From: Enoplolaimus lenunculus
Taxonomy: Eukaryota > Nematoda > Enoplea > Enoplida > Thoracostomopsidae
DNA length: 64,000 nt
Assembly: GCA_030248215.1 (NCBI GenBank)
Contig: JASANG010001288.1
Span: 124,001-188,000, forward strand
Direction: 5' to 3'
The notes under the pieces were generated by a model. It did no database searches and was not told the DNA's origin. It worked only from the letters and a program-made list of their open reading frames with translations. The position numbers and the translations under genes were made by a program. Below are positions 32,501-42,899 of this stretch, piece by piece; position 1 is the stretch's first letter, and every line of letters starts with the position of its first letter.

Positions 32501-35009
32501 CCTATCATAAAAGTAGGTCTCAGGGGAAATAGAAAATATTCATGTGAGAAAGTGTTAAAGCCCTATTCATACGTGCAAATTTTTCAGCAACTTGAATTTA
32601 GCCACTATTTGATTTTGGTATGAAAGTCGTAATTTGAATTTCAGATTGAACAATTCCAGCATATTGGCAAAGTCACAGTTGCCTTTAAATTGCAGACAAT
32701 ATTTCTTGAATACAAGACAATTTTTTTGTGTGCAGAAATTGTTCTCTATAAAGTCTGCTAAAATGATTTTCTTGTCTTTTTAGAAATTCCATGACGAAAT
32801 ATCCACGCTATCCTTGTCTTGGTATACATCTCTGATTGTAGCTTCAGATTGCAGATGAAAAGTCTTGCGAAAAGGTTTTCAAAAAGAGCTTGTAGATGCA
32901 AGATGCAGCTGTAAGTACTTGCTGTATAAATTAGTACGTTTATAAAGAGGACTTAAACTAATTTTATATTAATCAAATAGGAAATTTTGAAAAACTTTGC
33001 GAAAACTGGTTATAAGCTAAGATGGTAACGGGGTGGCGAAAAAAATTCGGCCCATGTAAAGTTCAGGGTCGGAAGGTTTTTCTGTGGGACTAGAATATAG
33101 TAAGCATAAAGCGTTCGGCTAATTTTTTTGCTTGGCTTATGCTTAGGCTTTGGCTAAGGCATAAGAATATGCTCATTGTTACCCTTACGCGTAGGCTTAG
33201 GCTTAAGCTTAAGCTTAGGCATTTGCTTACAATGCTGCCCCGTCCCTGTTCTTTACATTGGACAAAAATTCTAAAAAAGTAATAGTCAGATATGATCGTA
33301 AAAAACGTCGCAACCGAAGCGAGCGAGAAACCAAACGCAATTTTAATGCGAAGCTTTAATACAAAGCCTGGGTGTTGATCCGTGTAGGTGGGGTTTAGAG
33401 TCCTGAGTGGTAATAAATTACGATCAATCAAGATACTGAAGTCAATCTACCGAACAGGTTCGCCAGTTGGTCCATCAAGGATTTCGTATCGGCAAATTGG
33501 CATCGGAACAACTTGAGTCTGGAACGCCGTGGTCAGCATTGAAACTTCCAATTCTTGACTGACGGTTTTGTCGGTTTCCATAAAGAAGCATTGGATGCGG
33601 AACGCCCGATCAACCTAAAACGCAAAACAAATCAGGCACGTTTTTAGGGTACTCGTAGAAAACTGTAAGCCTAATCCTGGCTTCGACAGATAAATCACGA
33701 ATAATTCTTGAGTGTCCAAATACTGACAAACTTTGTTAGATGATGGAAGAATCTATAAGTTTAATGCGTTCTCGCAAAGAGTAAGAATAGTAAATTTGTG
33801 TCGTAAAGTCTTCGCTTGACATCAGAGCCCCGTATTCTCAAATGTGTGTAGCACCTATCACCAGTTGGTGATAGATCCTGCAACTTTAGAACCAGCGCTT
33901 GATGAGATTCAAAAGTCAGCACATTGTTTGCGTTTGATTTGCCTTACTTGTGTACCAATTTTGAGATTTTCAAATGGCAGATGTTCGTCAGTTTAAACAC
34001 CTATCGCTAAACTGATGATAGGTGATCTACGCATTTGAGAATATGGGCCCAGATCTCAGAGGAAATAGAAAATATTCATGCAAAAAAACGAGCTGAATCA
34101 AATATACTTTAGTAATAAATTGTGGATGGAACGAAATGATGATTGTGACTGAAATGAACATCCCACGTGGATCCAGCGACCGAGTTCGAACCATATTACA
34201 AGTATCGAACGGAAGTGTCATACCAACCACACGACCTCCGGATTCACTACTTCGACATTCCTGAAAGTAGAAAATGATACGAAATCGCTTGCAGTAAAAC
34301 TTTAAGAAATCATAAATTCAAAAACACAACAAATATAAATTGAAATATTTTGTTGGAATTTGCACAGGTGAACGCTGGTAATTAACTTACAAAGTCAACG
34401 CTTATATCGGCATCATTTTGAGATAGAAGTATACACTGCTAAAAATGATGAATCAAATTGACTCTCTCCGAAATAGGCTTTGTAGGCGGCTCAGCCACTC
34501 TTATACCATATTTCAATCTAAAAACTGTGAATCGAACTTGACTGTGGCGGAGTTGAGTTTGACTCAGTTTGTGCCGTCAGGAAAAGCGTATTTCGGAGAG
34601 AATCAATTTGACTCACCATTTTTTTGCAGTGTAGAAATTAAAATGTATTCAATTATCGTTTGAAAACTATCAAACTTTCCTATTTAAGGTTCATTTTTGA
34701 CTCAATCAGTGCTAATTTTGAAAGCACTCTGATGTCAAATTAAAGCTGTAAAATTGATTTTGGTGGCATTGTTGACAAAATTATTGCGCAAACAACGCAT
34801 TAGATGTATACCTCATTATCGAACAACGATTTGACAAAAACGTTGCCTTCAAACGGGTTTCGAGTATTGAAATTGACAGTTAACGCAGTTGCGCTACACT
34901 CAACTTCCGGGTCGCCTTCTAATCCGTTGTCGACTGGGATTGCGCGGCCTGGCGGCGAAAGCGACATTAACACCACAACGCATAATGCGATAAGCCGTTG
35001 TGATGCCAT
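29595..35009 (-). CDS. Cuticlin-like ZP-domain cuticle protein, 6 exons, complete
   Basis: Exons (minus): 35009-34812, 34260-34108, 33614-33451, 32289-32184, 31380-31213, 29954-29595. Total 1149 bases, 382 residues. A signal peptide covers about residues 1-23 ([20 protein letters not shown]). Then comes [15 protein letters not shown] and a ZP domain, about residues 36-275, with features of nematode cuticlins: [106 protein letters not shown] basic RGKR site at 279-282 suits furin-type cleavage. One membrane helix lies near 350-376, with a short basic tail (YVKKQK). Known role: after cleavage the ZP part polymerises into cuticle matrix. All phases agree. TA-target MITEs lie in introns 1, 4 and 5. 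The exact family member cannot be named from this alone. Confidence 0.95.
30114..30802. mobile_element. Long CCGG-rich hAT-like MITE in cuticlin intron 5
   Basis: The left end GGGTGTATAACCGGATATCCG and the right end CGGATATTCGTT... TATCCGGTTACACCCTG (short words only) are inverted. Internal words such as TTCGTAATCTA, GTTTTTCGTTTCCGTTATTTTCA resemble the copies at 19384 and 25195. No long open frame is present. It lies between the last two cuticlin exons. Confidence 0.55.
30896..31099. mobile_element. TA-target MITE, CACTGCAAAAA family, copy 3 (cuticlin intron 5)
   Basis: CACTGCAAATAATGGTGAG at the left mirrors the right end CATTTTCGGCAGTG, and TA is present on both sides. It lies 114 bases from the exon ending at 31213. 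TA duplication points to a Tc1/mariner-type mobiliser. Confidence 0.8.
31738..32171. mobile_element. TA-target MITE, CTGTAGTGACCCG family, beside a cuticlin splice donor
   Basis: The left end CTGTAGTGACCCGAACAAGAG and the right end CTCTTATTCGGATCACTATAG are inverted repeats, with TA on both sides. It is about 70-75% alike to the element at 38138-38554, in inverted orientation. Its right tip is only 12 bases inside the intron from the donor of the exon ending at 32184. Confidence 0.8.
32324..32557. mobile_element. piggyBac-like MITE with tRNA-like segment, best copy
   Basis: TTAA borders both ends; the termini CCCTTTCTCACAT and ATGTGAGAAAGTG are inverted. TTAA targets and CCC-starting ends are hallmarks of piggyBac-type elements. 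Inside, GCTGAGTGG precedes a good B-box match GGAGTTCGAATCC. It lies in cuticlin intron 3, about 35 bases from the exon at 32289. Confidence 0.75.
32567..32930. mobile_element. TTCACACGTGCAAG-family MITE (decayed)
   Basis: It starts AAGCCCTATTCATACGTGCAA, then shows GCAACTTGAATT, CTTGCAGAT and AGCTGTAAGTACTTGC words as in the copies at 38590 and 55170. It lies in cuticlin intron 3, directly after the piggyBac-like element. Confidence 0.45.
33060..33260. mobile_element. TTAGGC-rich MITE remnant in cuticlin intron 3
   Basis: It contains GCTTAGGC, GCTTAAGC and related variants in tandem between CATGTAAAGTTCAGGG and CCCTGTTCTTTACATTG, which are inverted ends. It differs from the TTAGGC family at 29094 in its tips, so it may be a second family that also carries telomere-like words. 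Confidence 0.5.
33828..34046. mobile_element. CCGTATTCTCAAATG-family MITE (cuticlin intron 2)
   Basis: The ends CCGTATTCTCAAATGTGTGT and TACGCATTTGAGAATATGG are inverted, extended by CACCTATCACCAGTTGGTGATAG on the left and GATAGGTGAT on the right. Relatives: 42476, 54885, 57098. Confidence 0.75.
34434..34631. mobile_element. TA-target MITE, CACTGCAAAAA family, copy 4 (cuticlin intron 1)
   Basis: It runs from CACTGCTAAAAATGATGA to TCACCATTTTTTTGCAGTG, with TA on both sides. The 198-bp element lies between the signal-peptide exon and the second exon of the cuticlin gene. Confidence 0.8.
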
Positions 35010-35690
35010 AATTTTGACTTTAGAAGAAATTTAGCAAAAAAAAATTTCAACTCAAAAACAGCGACAACAAACGAAACAGCGCTTTAAAATTGGCCGTGTG
35101 CTTGAACAGATGTTAAAATTTACTGGTGTCCACCGTCAGCAACGCTAAGTAATTTTAAGTTGCAAAAGAAACACAAAGCAGAGCCGCGTAGCGGTGCGTG
35201 CGGAAAACAGCTGCAATGCTGGCGGCTGACAACACCGGTCAGTTTTAAACAAAAAAAAATAAATATAAATACAAAAGCCTAAAAATATTAAAACAAATAA
35301 CAAATATAACAAAGTAAAATTCAACAAAAATGACAAAGTTCTACTTTAATATATAGTGCCTAAATTTCGCGCTATGGGTGTACTGGCTAATATCGCAAAA
35401 TATCCACACAGCCCTTAGAATCAACAATACAGCAAAGGAATTTTGATTGGCCGACGCTGGCACTGATAAACGGATGCAAATATCCGTTTTTAAAGACAAA
35501 AATTGCCAAATCCTTAACAATATTTCAGTTTCTGAGCTATTGATTGGCATTAAGTGTGCATATAATTTTAACGCAATCGACTTTACACCAACAGTATCTC
35601 GCATTTTGAGAAGAAATTGAGAAAAGGGTAAAATTTTACAAGCTCTAAATCGGCCAATATTAAATCACTGATATATACACCATTGGGCCA

Positions 35691-35877
35691 ATGTTACTTT
35701 AAGGGGCGTAACAGTAGATGAAGCGTATTCCTTGGCCTAAGACTAAGCCTAAGCGTTGCAAAAATGTGTTCCTAAGCTTAAGCCTAACCAAAAAATTGTA
35801 ATCTAGAATCTAACATCACTCTTTTATAGACCCACCAGAAACCGTTACGCCCCTTAAAGTAACATGGGCCCACCATT
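35691..35877. mobile_element. TTAGGC-bearing MITE upstream of the cuticlin gene
   Basis: The left end GTTACTTTAAGGGGCGTAAC and the right end GTTACGCCCCTTAAAGTAAC are near-perfect inverted repeats. The core has CCTAAGCCTAAGCG words (complement of TTAGGC) and ACCCACCAGAAACC. It lies about 0.7 kb upstream of the cuticlin start. Confidence 0.8.
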
Positions 35878-36420
35878 GTATATCATAATCGTAAATTTGA
35901 ATGCGAATCCGGAAATACAATATATAATGCTACAGAACAAAAAAGTTCATGTAACCTTTAATTTAAACGCTCTATAAAAGCTTGAATTACGTTTCTTAAG
36001 CGTATTCGGCAGTTTCAATGCGTTGTCTATTCAATGGAACAGTAAATCTATAAAATTGTCACTTTTCAAAAATTATACTTTACTTTGATAGTGAAAATTT
36101 AAAATTACTGATTCAAAAATTGAAACTTTTCAAGTTCAGTATGGGGTCAAATGCTAAGTGAAACAAAATTGTAAACGGTCTCCCAAAGTAGCTCACTTTG
36201 TAAATTCCAATGAGTTGATTAGTCAGTTCAACTAGCGAGTTGTTATTAACTCACTGAAATTTACAATGGCAGGGATACTTCCGTTTTGCTGTATAACGAA
36301 ATCTAGACGTCCCACTAGAGAACAGCTGGCCAATTACTGACGCTGGTGTCTAATATCGGTTCGAATTCCGCAACGGTAAATATTATAAGCTGTCACAAAT
36401 CAAAAAAGGCATTTAAAATA

Positions 36421-36515
36421 TTATAAGTCTTGCTTACTCCTTTTACAGCGGCACCAATACAGACCAAAAATCAAAGTGAAAACTAGAACAACAATCAGAG
36501 TTAAGTTTTCGCTCG
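36421..36515 (-). other. Possible last exon of an unidentified membrane protein
   Basis: On the minus strand a frame ends LIFGLYWCRCKRSKQDL then stop, preceded by LTLIVVLVFT, which would be a membrane helix followed by a basic tail. A fair acceptor TTGTTGTTCTAG lies inside the helix (exon start 36482); an earlier one is not obvious. No upstream exon is firmly found, although a frame around 37480 (SFPNAPDANCLLPSEL) looks non-random. This may be chance. Confidence 0.2.
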
Positions 36516-36559
36516 AATCAGTACGAAATTCGTACCAGTAAAAAGTGATTGCAACATTG

Positions 36560-38130
36560 TATTATGTTTGCCGGACCAACGTAAAGTGAACAAATATAAT
36601 GTGCGCAATGCAGTTTGCAATCAAACAAACACTATAATAAGCAGTATTGCGAATGAAAACTGAAAATATAATCTCAGAAACAGTCGATTGCACCTGATTT
36701 TTAAATAGTGCAATCCACATACCAATACTATATTTGTCTGATTTATTGCACTCTTGCAATCATTTATATGCATTTATTTCCATTAATAGATAAACATAGT
36801 ATAGATATTACCAAGTAGATCACAACTTTTCCTTTTTTTTCTTAAAATACTCACTTTCTGTTTTTTTCTTAGTCTCTTTTTGCTTTATTAATAAACTATC
36901 ACCTATCACTAAATTTTCAGACAATAAACAGTTTTAGGCGAAATAATATTCATTTTATTTTACCAAAAAAATTACAATGCACTTATATAAATAAATAAAT
37001 AAATAAATAAATACATACATATATTTATATAACGAACTAATTTTGAGCAATATATACATAATTGAGTTGAGAGAAATTACAAAATATAACATTTATTCTT
37101 TTTTATTTTTTGCAATTTGTAATTGCATAAACACAACGCAAACCATCACATTTTATATGACGATTGCGATAAAATGTTTATCAAAACAGTAATTTCATTT
37201 TCAGTAATTAACAGTATAAAATAAGCGAAAAATAACACTAATTTTAAGCAATTTTTTCTGATAACTTTTACTCTTAATTTTAAGTAAATCGTATTATTTC
37301 GGTTATAAATTTTTTTCGCAGATTCCGAAGATGATTGAACGATCGGACTGAACTAATAATTATATGGATGCAGCGTGGGGTTTCGTTTGTTGTGTCTTGA
37401 GTGAGTATTTTGCGTTTATTTTGAACAAAATTTAAATTTGTTACAAACAGAAACAATTCGCTGGGGAGCAGGCAGTTGGCATCAGGAGCGTTCGGAAAGC
37501 TGCGAATTGAAACCGCTTTGCAAATAGTAATTTTAAGACAAAAAAGGCCAAAATGATAAAAAAGCAAATTATTAAATAAAAAATGGTATTAATTGTATAA
37601 TGCCAGTTGATTAATGATTAAATATGAAAAATTCTGCCAATTATACAACACTTGTCACCAAAAAATTCCCTCGTTATTTATAATTATACGAAACAAAAAA
37701 CAACGCTAACAATAATTTAGGGTGGTTTTTTGCCTGAAAACAATAGAGATAACACAAACAAATAATAATGCGTTTTCATGGTATGATACTATAATAAAAT
37801 CATTAAAATGTATAAAAATACTCAAAAAACGGCACATATCTTAACCAATAGCGCAAAAACAATAATTCTGTAATTTTTTAGTATACAAATCTTAAAATAG
37901 AAAGAAGAAAATGAAAACATTTACTTAATTTAGATAAGTGATTTCGATACGGAAGGCGTGCGGGTAAAAGATCCATATCAGCTTTTGATATTTGTAGTTT
38001 GTTTAAAAGTGCGGAACAATTGCTGGAACAAAAAAATATATTAAAGAAATTTATAGACTATGGTTATAAATATTGCTGTCAATTAACCTATTTGAATTCT
38101 GGCAACGCCGTTAAATATATGTATATAATA
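36560..38130. other. Very AT-rich spacer, no gene seen
   Basis: Low-complexity A/T sequence with an ATAA microsatellite near 36989-37012. Short open frames occur on the minus strand, but none shows a family motif. It separates the cuticlin gene from the next repeats. Confidence 0.5.
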
Positions 38131-38137
38131 TATAATA

Positions 38138-38554
38138 CTGTAGTGACCCGAATAAGAGGGGTAATGATATTTATTTGGCCTCTCGAAGGGTACCCTGCCA
38201 CCCTTGTTATTCGGTTACAGACTGTTATTTATTTTTAACCCACGCTCCGACGCCCTTCGTTACTGATATATATCCGGTATATGCTGCAATTATCCGTTGA
38301 ATTATAAACGTTTAATTTGTCTTGTGACAAGATTATACTTAGGAATGTACTTTCAAAATTTAAGTACGCTATAAAGTTTAGAACTGAAATAATTTGCTCC
38401 TGGAGTCATTTACGCTACGGTTAGGGTTAATTGACATTAATGGTCTCTAATTAGGTTTTAGGGATCCTATCCGCTTTCTGACTCTTATTAAGGATACGGA
38501 CTCCTATTGATTCGAACTCAAAATGGAAACCCCCTCTTATTCTGGTCAACACAG
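38138..38554. mobile_element. TA-target MITE, CTGTAGTGACCCG family, second copy
   Basis: The ends CTGTAGTGACCCGAATAAG and CTTATTCTGGTCAACACAG are inverted, flanked by TA. Its interior is the reverse complement of that at 31738-32171 (shared words AATTTAAGTACG, ATAAACGTTTAA, GGACTCCTATTGATT). Confidence 0.8.
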
Positions 38555-38589
38555 TATATAATATATATGGAATTAAATTAGAATAAAGT

Positions 38590-39010
38590 ATTTAATTGAA
38601 GTTAAAATTTTAACACTTGCCCTCGCGCAATTTTACAATGAAAGCATTTACGCGAGCGTGATCTTTCATCTTTCCACCAGGAAAAGTTTGATTTTGCAGT
38701 GAAAACTCGCAGTTGCAATTTGCACAAATTTCTTGCAGCTGCAAGTATTTGCAAGAAAATATCATTTCCATTTTATGCGAATAATTTGCAGACGACTGCA
38801 ATAAATGTCGAGCATAAGCTATGAATTATCTGTTCAGCCAATGATGAGGAATTTAATTCGACTTGCAAGGCTATTCATGACTATGAATTAGCTCTTCGCG
38901 CATACTCATAATAAATAAATTGCCGCTGCAAGTTCATCGAATGAATTTTTGAAAAACACTTGCAGCTGAAAAGTGCAACGTTGTGCGGGGTTCACGTTAA
39001 TATAACAGGA
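38590..39010. mobile_element. TTCACACGTGCAAG-family MITE
   Basis: It contains many TTGCAGCTGCAAG-type palindromic words, GATCTTTCATCTTTCCACC and a right end near TTGTGCGGGGTTCACGTTAA. The short minus-strand open frame across it is a by-product of the repeat. Confidence 0.45.
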
Positions 39011-42000
39011 GCAGGCGGGACACGGTTTGTCCCATGTTCATTCGACGTCAACGCTAAAATTCGGGTTGTTATATCGGGTCAACAGACAAAACTCGAATGT
39101 CATGACATTAGCTTAAAAACCACAGCTCTCAATTGATCAATGTGTACAAGGGGCGGTATGTCACGTGATACTGTGGGACATTTATGCGAATATCATGAGA
39201 TTCCAAAATTTCGACGGATATCATATGATATTCAGCGGGACAATGTAATCTTTGGGTACTAATACATGGGCCAATACATGAATCAAAAAGTTGGACGGTA
39301 GCGGTACAAATGTGCTTTAAGATAACAAATACACACCTTCAAATCGTTTCCGACACAAAATCGCTTCAAACCACAGCTTCATAAAGTCAAAGTTTCAAAT
39401 TCTAGTATCATATGATATTCAAAAGGACAAATTGGGTATGTTAAAATACTTTTTAAATTTCGGACATAAAAAACTGGAATTCAAGTAAATTGGTTAATTT
39501 TGTGCATTCTTTAAATATCAAACTTGTTTTATTTGTAATAGGTACCTACCTACCCTGCGTAGTGAAGACCTGTAGTTGAACCCTAAAATGAAACAAATCA
39601 ATTCATAGCCTGTGTAAAACATTCTGCCTAGCGCTCTCAGGAATGACGCATATTAAAATTTTACTTTATGTTTATAGGCACTTTGAAATGGTTTCATATA
39701 AATAAATAATTTGAACCGAAAAAGCACAAGTCACGAAACGAAATAAAACAAACAGGGCCAAACGAATGAACAACGAAAATAATGAAATGACAAAACTGCA
39801 CAAGAAAACATCTGAGGAAAATTTATAGAAATTACGATTCCACAAATTTAGCCTCATGCCAACGTATTTTAATAAACTTCGCAACGGATGGACCACAGAA
39901 ATACACATTAAGCCACTTTAAAATTTCCCCTGCCTATCAGCGTATAACCGGATGAGAAAAAACACAGCCGCAAAGTCAACAAAATTGACGGAACCGGAGG
40001 TGAAATAAAACTTACGTAATGAAAATGATGCTGAATTTGTTGTTGTTCAAGTGGCAACTTTTTAACAAATCTTTGTAACTGAAATTTTCCAACTGTCCTA
40101 AGCTTACAAACTCACTGACTGGCAAAACCTGTACCAAATATGCAAATGCACTTTCAACCTAATCGATTCACAAACAATTGCACCAGCTGACCGCAGTCCT
40201 AATTCAGAATAACCGATTTTACATTTTAGCAAATTTTGAAGTAAGCTCTTTACACTAACCCATTGCAATGTTTTGACAAAACCGATTTTTTGTTGACTAA
40301 ATAGATTTTTAGGGTCCATTGATCAAAATACTCATCTATAAAATGTATGCGAGCAAGTCATAAACATTAAACAATATATATCATTCTAATTTTCACATAT
40401 GTGGGCGTAGGTTCAAATCACTGAACATGCATATAGAAGAAAGTATCACTACTACATCACTGGTCAAGTATCTATATTCCAGTGGCTACATATCAAGTAA
40501 AAACACTACAACCTTACCTTTGCACATCAGCTTCAATCTGCCACTGTTTACCGGCTCATGTAAACTTGAGGGTCGTAACAGTAGTATAAAAGCATTCCTA
40601 AGCCTTAAGCCTCAACGTAAAGATAAGCCGACAACTAATTCTCGCAACAGTAGTATAAAGATATTTCAAAGCCTAAGCCTTAACGCAAAGGTATTCCTAT
40701 AACTAATTTCAGGTCTCAACCTAAAGCCCATGCCTAAGCAACAAAAATTTGTCCAAAGCATAACCTTACTCTGTTGTGGTCGTGGTCCTGGGGAAAAACG
40801 GTACGCCCAACATCAGCTATACATGTGCAGCAATAAGCTTAGTTAATTTGCACCATTGAATTTCAATGCTTCCTGTAATTTTCAGTCTTTAACTTTTTAT
40901 ACCATGCATACTAAATATGGCCTATGCTACTTTTAGGGCCGTCCCGGTTTTTGGCGGGTCTTTAAAAGAGAAGGCTTACATTCTACACTACATTTTTTGC
41001 TTAGGCTTAGGCTTAGGCTTACGAATATGCAGCGCTTAGGCTTAGACATAGGCTTAGGAATACGATTAATCTACTGGTACGCTCTTAAAAGTAACATTGA
41101 CCCTAAATATAATAAAAATTTTTTGACAACACAAGTCCCATCAACCGTCAAATTTGCCGTCCAATATTTGACAAACCCACAAAATACAAAACTAAACCCA
41201 CAATAAATCAAGTACCACAGTCTTAAATATCAACATTTTAATTCAATTTCGAAAGCCTTTGAATTTTCATTTTGCGTTTGCTTTCAACTACTAAAACAAA
41301 GTAAACTTTTTGTTAAAATTAAAGTAGCGCACAAAATGTATTTTTTATTCGACTACCAACTAGCGATATAACCTAGCTTACCTGGCTTAACTGAACAAAA
41401 TTCCAAAATTTCATAATCAATAGCGAACGCTGACAAGTGTTGTTTAACACTCAGTTGGCAACACAACAACAATAATTACAAGTCAAAAAAAATTATAAAA
41501 CAAAAAAAACCACAAAAATGAAAAGTTCTAAATACGAAAAAATACGAAGAAACACTCAAAACATCATTTTTCTATATATGACACCGTCAGAATAACGAAA
41601 AGACACGCTTAAACCAGTTAATTCAACTATAAAGCCAAATCCAAGCAATGTTGAGTTGAAACGGTCCCTAAACTACCGTTTAACTTGCACTAATTTATAC
41701 TTTCGATGGCGAGTGTAACTTTGACGGGACTACCGTGTTTCCGTGTGATTCCAACAGAGTAAGCTTAAGCTTTACACTAACTTTTTGCATGTGATTAGGC
41801 TTTGACTCCGGCCTAGACTTAGTCATATGCTTATTCTTTTGCTAAGGTTTAGAAATATGCTTAAACTACCGTGACGCCAATCAAAGTAAACAACGACTTT
41901 TTTTCTTGCATACTAATTTTATAATATAATCTAAATTTACACTAATATCACTGAAATACACTACAGCACCGCTTCTTACCTTTCTATTTTCAGAAATACA

Positions 42001-42400
42001 CGTACACCAAGCATTCTGTAAAATGCCATCACACAGCTTAAAATTATGTTTGAACTAAAAAATTTAAAAATCCATCTAACCTACTTAAAAATTCCCTTTC
42101 ATTTATTGAACCGCATCCAACAATCCATAACGTTCCGTCCGCTATTCATAAAAACCCTGCAAATAACTGATTCAGCATGTTTTCTGAATTATTTTCATTA
42201 TTTATGGCTATTATAAAAATTGTCATTAACAAAATTATTCAGTAACCAATTTCATAATTGCACACATTAACATAATAATCACATAGCTAGAGAAATATTA
42301 TGAAATACCAGCCTAGCCTACCACCGTTTTGATTCACACCAAAAAACACACCAACAATACAGAAATACGTAATAATATTTATTGTCAAGAAAGAACCAAT
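39010..42400. other. Intergenic spacer with TTAGGC-type MITEs, no gene seen
   Basis: No exon is recognised. 40565-40800 holds a decayed element of CCTAAGCC words between GGGTCGTAACAGTAG and GTTGTGGTCGTGG. 40928-41098 is a clear TTAGGC MITE (CTACTTTTAGGGCCGTCC to GCTCTTAAAAGTAAC). 41740-41885 is another decayed copy. The remainder is AT-rich. Confidence 0.55.
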
Positions 42401-42475
42401 GAAAAACAAGTTCACTGTATAAACCAGCCAACAATAACCGATGGGACGGTTCTTGTGCCCTCAGTCGGACGTCTT

Positions 42476-42692
42476 TGTCCGTATTCATAAATGTATGTAG
42501 CATCTATAACCAGTTGGTGATATAGCCTTGTTAATGACTGCTGAGGTTACAAAGTTAGCGTCATTTTCGACACTTGAATTTACCAACTTCAACGTACATT
42601 TCACAATGAGCAGATGCCATAGTTCGATTGCTTGAAAACCGATTACTAACTGGTGATAGGTGCTACACACAGCGCTGATAATACGGTTTCAA
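42476..42692. mobile_element. CCGTATTCTCAAATG-family MITE
   Basis: The left end TCCGTATTCATAAATGTATG with ACCAGTTGGTGATA and the right end ACTGGTGATAGGTGCTACAC plus TAATACGG mirror each other. It lies about 0.2 kb downstream of the filamin stop. Confidence 0.65.
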
Positions 42693-42899
42693 AATTAAGC
42701 CAACAGCAAATTTAACCAACCGACAACAAGAACAACAACTTGGTTATGGTATATTGCAGCAATCGTCATCGCAAATGAGGAGCCAGAACGTGTGCTACCT
42801 CGAATAAGCAAATTAGATGTGAGACAAGTCCAAGCGAAGGCGAGCGGAGTGGGAGGTGTCAAGCACGCGGGCGGAGGTTAACAATATTGTGAACGGTTT

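Noticed and set aside
34108-34260. tRNA-like box B (GGTTCGAACTC) on the minus strand
   Set aside because: It is part of a cuticlin exon encoding [16 protein letters not shown], a conserved ZP segment.
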